This document shows positions 21,756-22,235 of a stretch of 22,235 nucleotides of DNA, in pieces. Position numbers and translations under genes: made by a program. The DNA comes from a virus: the IMG/VR virus record IMGVR_UViG_3300027714_000140, positions 1 to 22,235 of that record; one strand, given 5' to 3'. The notes beneath the pieces were generated by a model. It ran no database searches. It worked only from the letters and a program-made list of their open reading frames with translations, and was not told the DNA's origin. Every line of letters begins with the position of its first letter. The first letter of the stretch is position 1.

Positions 21756-21971
21756 TTATCGGTTTTGAACCTCGTCTATGGTCTCATCGCTTAGCTTCTT
21801 CCCAAGGGTTCTCAACCATCGTGTGCGTTCATTGTGCCATTTTCCTCGTTCCCCCTCGAACCTCAATGAGAGCTCTTCCATTTTCTTCAACAGCCATCGC
21901 TCACGGATTACACTGTATATGACCCAACATCCGAGCACCCCGTAATCTAGTAGTATTGTTTCCATCAACAT
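21756..21971 (-). CDS. Small one-span membrane protein, BhlA/UviB holin-like layout
   Basis: 71 aa (69 if it starts at the second Met, 21965). One N-terminal span (residues 4-22, ILLDYGVLGCWVIYSVI) is followed at once by a basic coiled coil (RERWLLKKMEELSLRFEGERG) and a Trp/Arg-rich end. This is the general layout of BhlA/UviB-type holins: short outer end, one span, charged cytoplasmic helix. The match is by layout only. A CTAGATAA box overlaps the first ATG and would place +1 at the second ATG, which favours the 69-aa form. It is first in the membrane-protein pair. Confidence 0.55.
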   Translation of the reverse strand: MLMETILLDYGVLGCWVIYSVIRERWLLKKMEELSLRFEGERGKWHNERTRWLRTLGKKLSDETIDEVQNR

Positions 21972-21978
21972 TATCTAG
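21971..21978 (-). promoter_or_regulatory. Late-type box variant CTAGATAA
   Basis: One base off the CTAWATAA consensus. Its last base is the A of the first in-frame ATG of the small membrane gene; T4 late geometry puts +1 at 21965, the second ATG. Supports a leaderless start there. Confidence 0.3.
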
Positions 21979-22024
21979 AGGTGCGTGGAATAGAATTGGA
22001 GTCCCTTTGATAAATCTCGACCGG

Positions 22025-22084
22025 TTTTTACCAAAATTTTATTTTTATTACCGAACTTTTTACCGAACTTTTATTTTTATTCCG
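22025..22084. repeat. Two direct copies of a 28-bp AT-rich unit
   Basis: Copies at 22025-22053 and 22057-22084 share TTTTTACC, then A-rich or GAAC, then TTTTATTTTTATT and CCG, with a 32-bp period and about three differences. On the minus strand they give repeated TTCGGTAA words. They lie in the gene-free 264 bp at the right end (21972-22235), where I see no convincing gene. They could be protein-binding iterons or promoter elements. Confidence 0.6.
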
Positions 22085-22130
22085 TCCATTGTAGACTGTT
22101 TTATTATATTTTTTTTTGTTCTCTTATAAG

Positions 22131-22235
22131 ATGTACCTCCTAGGAGGAAGTGGGGGGGCTTTACCCCTGTATGGTACCTACTTTTCGAGTTTCTCTCCGG
22201 TGGGAAACTTGAAATAATCACAAATAAACATGAGA
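22131..22235 (+). other. Structured right-end segment with a possible 28-aa ORF
   Basis: This stretch contains a perfect palindrome CCTCCTAGGAGG (22136-22147), a GGGG/CCCC hairpin (about 22152-22167) and an 11-bp stem TTTCGAGTTTC / GAAACTTGAAA (22183-22193 and 22204-22214) with one G-U pair. A short ORF of 28 codons (22131-22217, starting MYLLGGSGG) covers all three; whether it is translated is unclear. An ATG at 22230 preceded by AATAAAC (as before primase) may open a gene beyond the window. Confidence 0.3.

Noticed and set aside
1-22235. tRNA genes, CRISPR arrays, integrase, transposase
   Set aside because: No cloverleaf-like run, regular spacer repeat or recombinase motif was seen on either strand.

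Overview
This window is a piece of a tailed-phage genome with a contractile tail (myovirus), distantly related to the T4 superfamily. The evidence is a set of recognisable T4-type parts: terminase large subunit (gp17-like), portal (gp20-like), neck protein (gp14-like), tape measure (gp29-like), tail-tube cap (gp48/gp54-like), baseplate wedge gp53-like, a probable hub protein (gp27-like, cut by the window edge), a gp26-like baseplate protein, UvsW-type helicase and a gp61-like primase. Gene order is rearranged relative to T4, so this is not a close T4 relative. Host is unknown. Many genes lack a Shine-Dalgarno sequence and several share an AATTATG start context, which recalls hosts that use Kozak-like starts such as Bacteroidota; this is only a hint.

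Layout: virion and packaging genes lie on the minus strand and read leftward: two small membrane proteins (21971-21163), a Cys-rich protein and neck protein (21031-19547), a Ser/Thr/Gly-rich protein (18438-17785), terminase, portal and a large acidic protein (15665-10633), the gp26-like protein (9028-8096) with a -1 frame extension to 7920, a beta-rich probable virion protein (7912-6914), and the tail/baseplate run (4803-1). Short plus-strand blocks sit between them: a 102-aa protein (4858), primase (5950), UvsW plus a 75-aa partner (9070-10643), a StrF-type glycosyltransferase (15689), a secreted protein with Hsp20 (16872-17694), and a basic protein pair (18493-19514). A Cas4-like nuclease (5951-5163) and a SLOG-like protein (16880-16368) are on the minus strand but belong by function with the accessory/replication set. 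There are twelve strand switches in 22 kb, with several overlapping 3' ends and two divergent pairs whose start codons overlap.

The most notable feature is a complete programmed -1 frameshift signal at the end of the gp26-like gene: a canonical T_TTT_TTC heptamer, a 7-nt spacer and a roughly 10-bp hairpin, leading into a 62-codon extension with the look of a tail-assembly chaperone domain. This would be a T4-type counterpart of the G/GT tail-chaperone frameshift of lambda-like phages.

Regulation: minus-strand late genes share an octamer CTAWATAA (variant CTAGATAA) just before their starts, comparable to the T4 late box TATAAATA. Most independent plus-strand genes instead have a TATAAT-like hexamer placed so that transcription should begin at or next to the AUG (leaderless mRNA). 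A bidirectional terminator separates Hsp20 from its convergent neighbour. No tRNA, CRISPR array, integrase or insertion sequence was seen.
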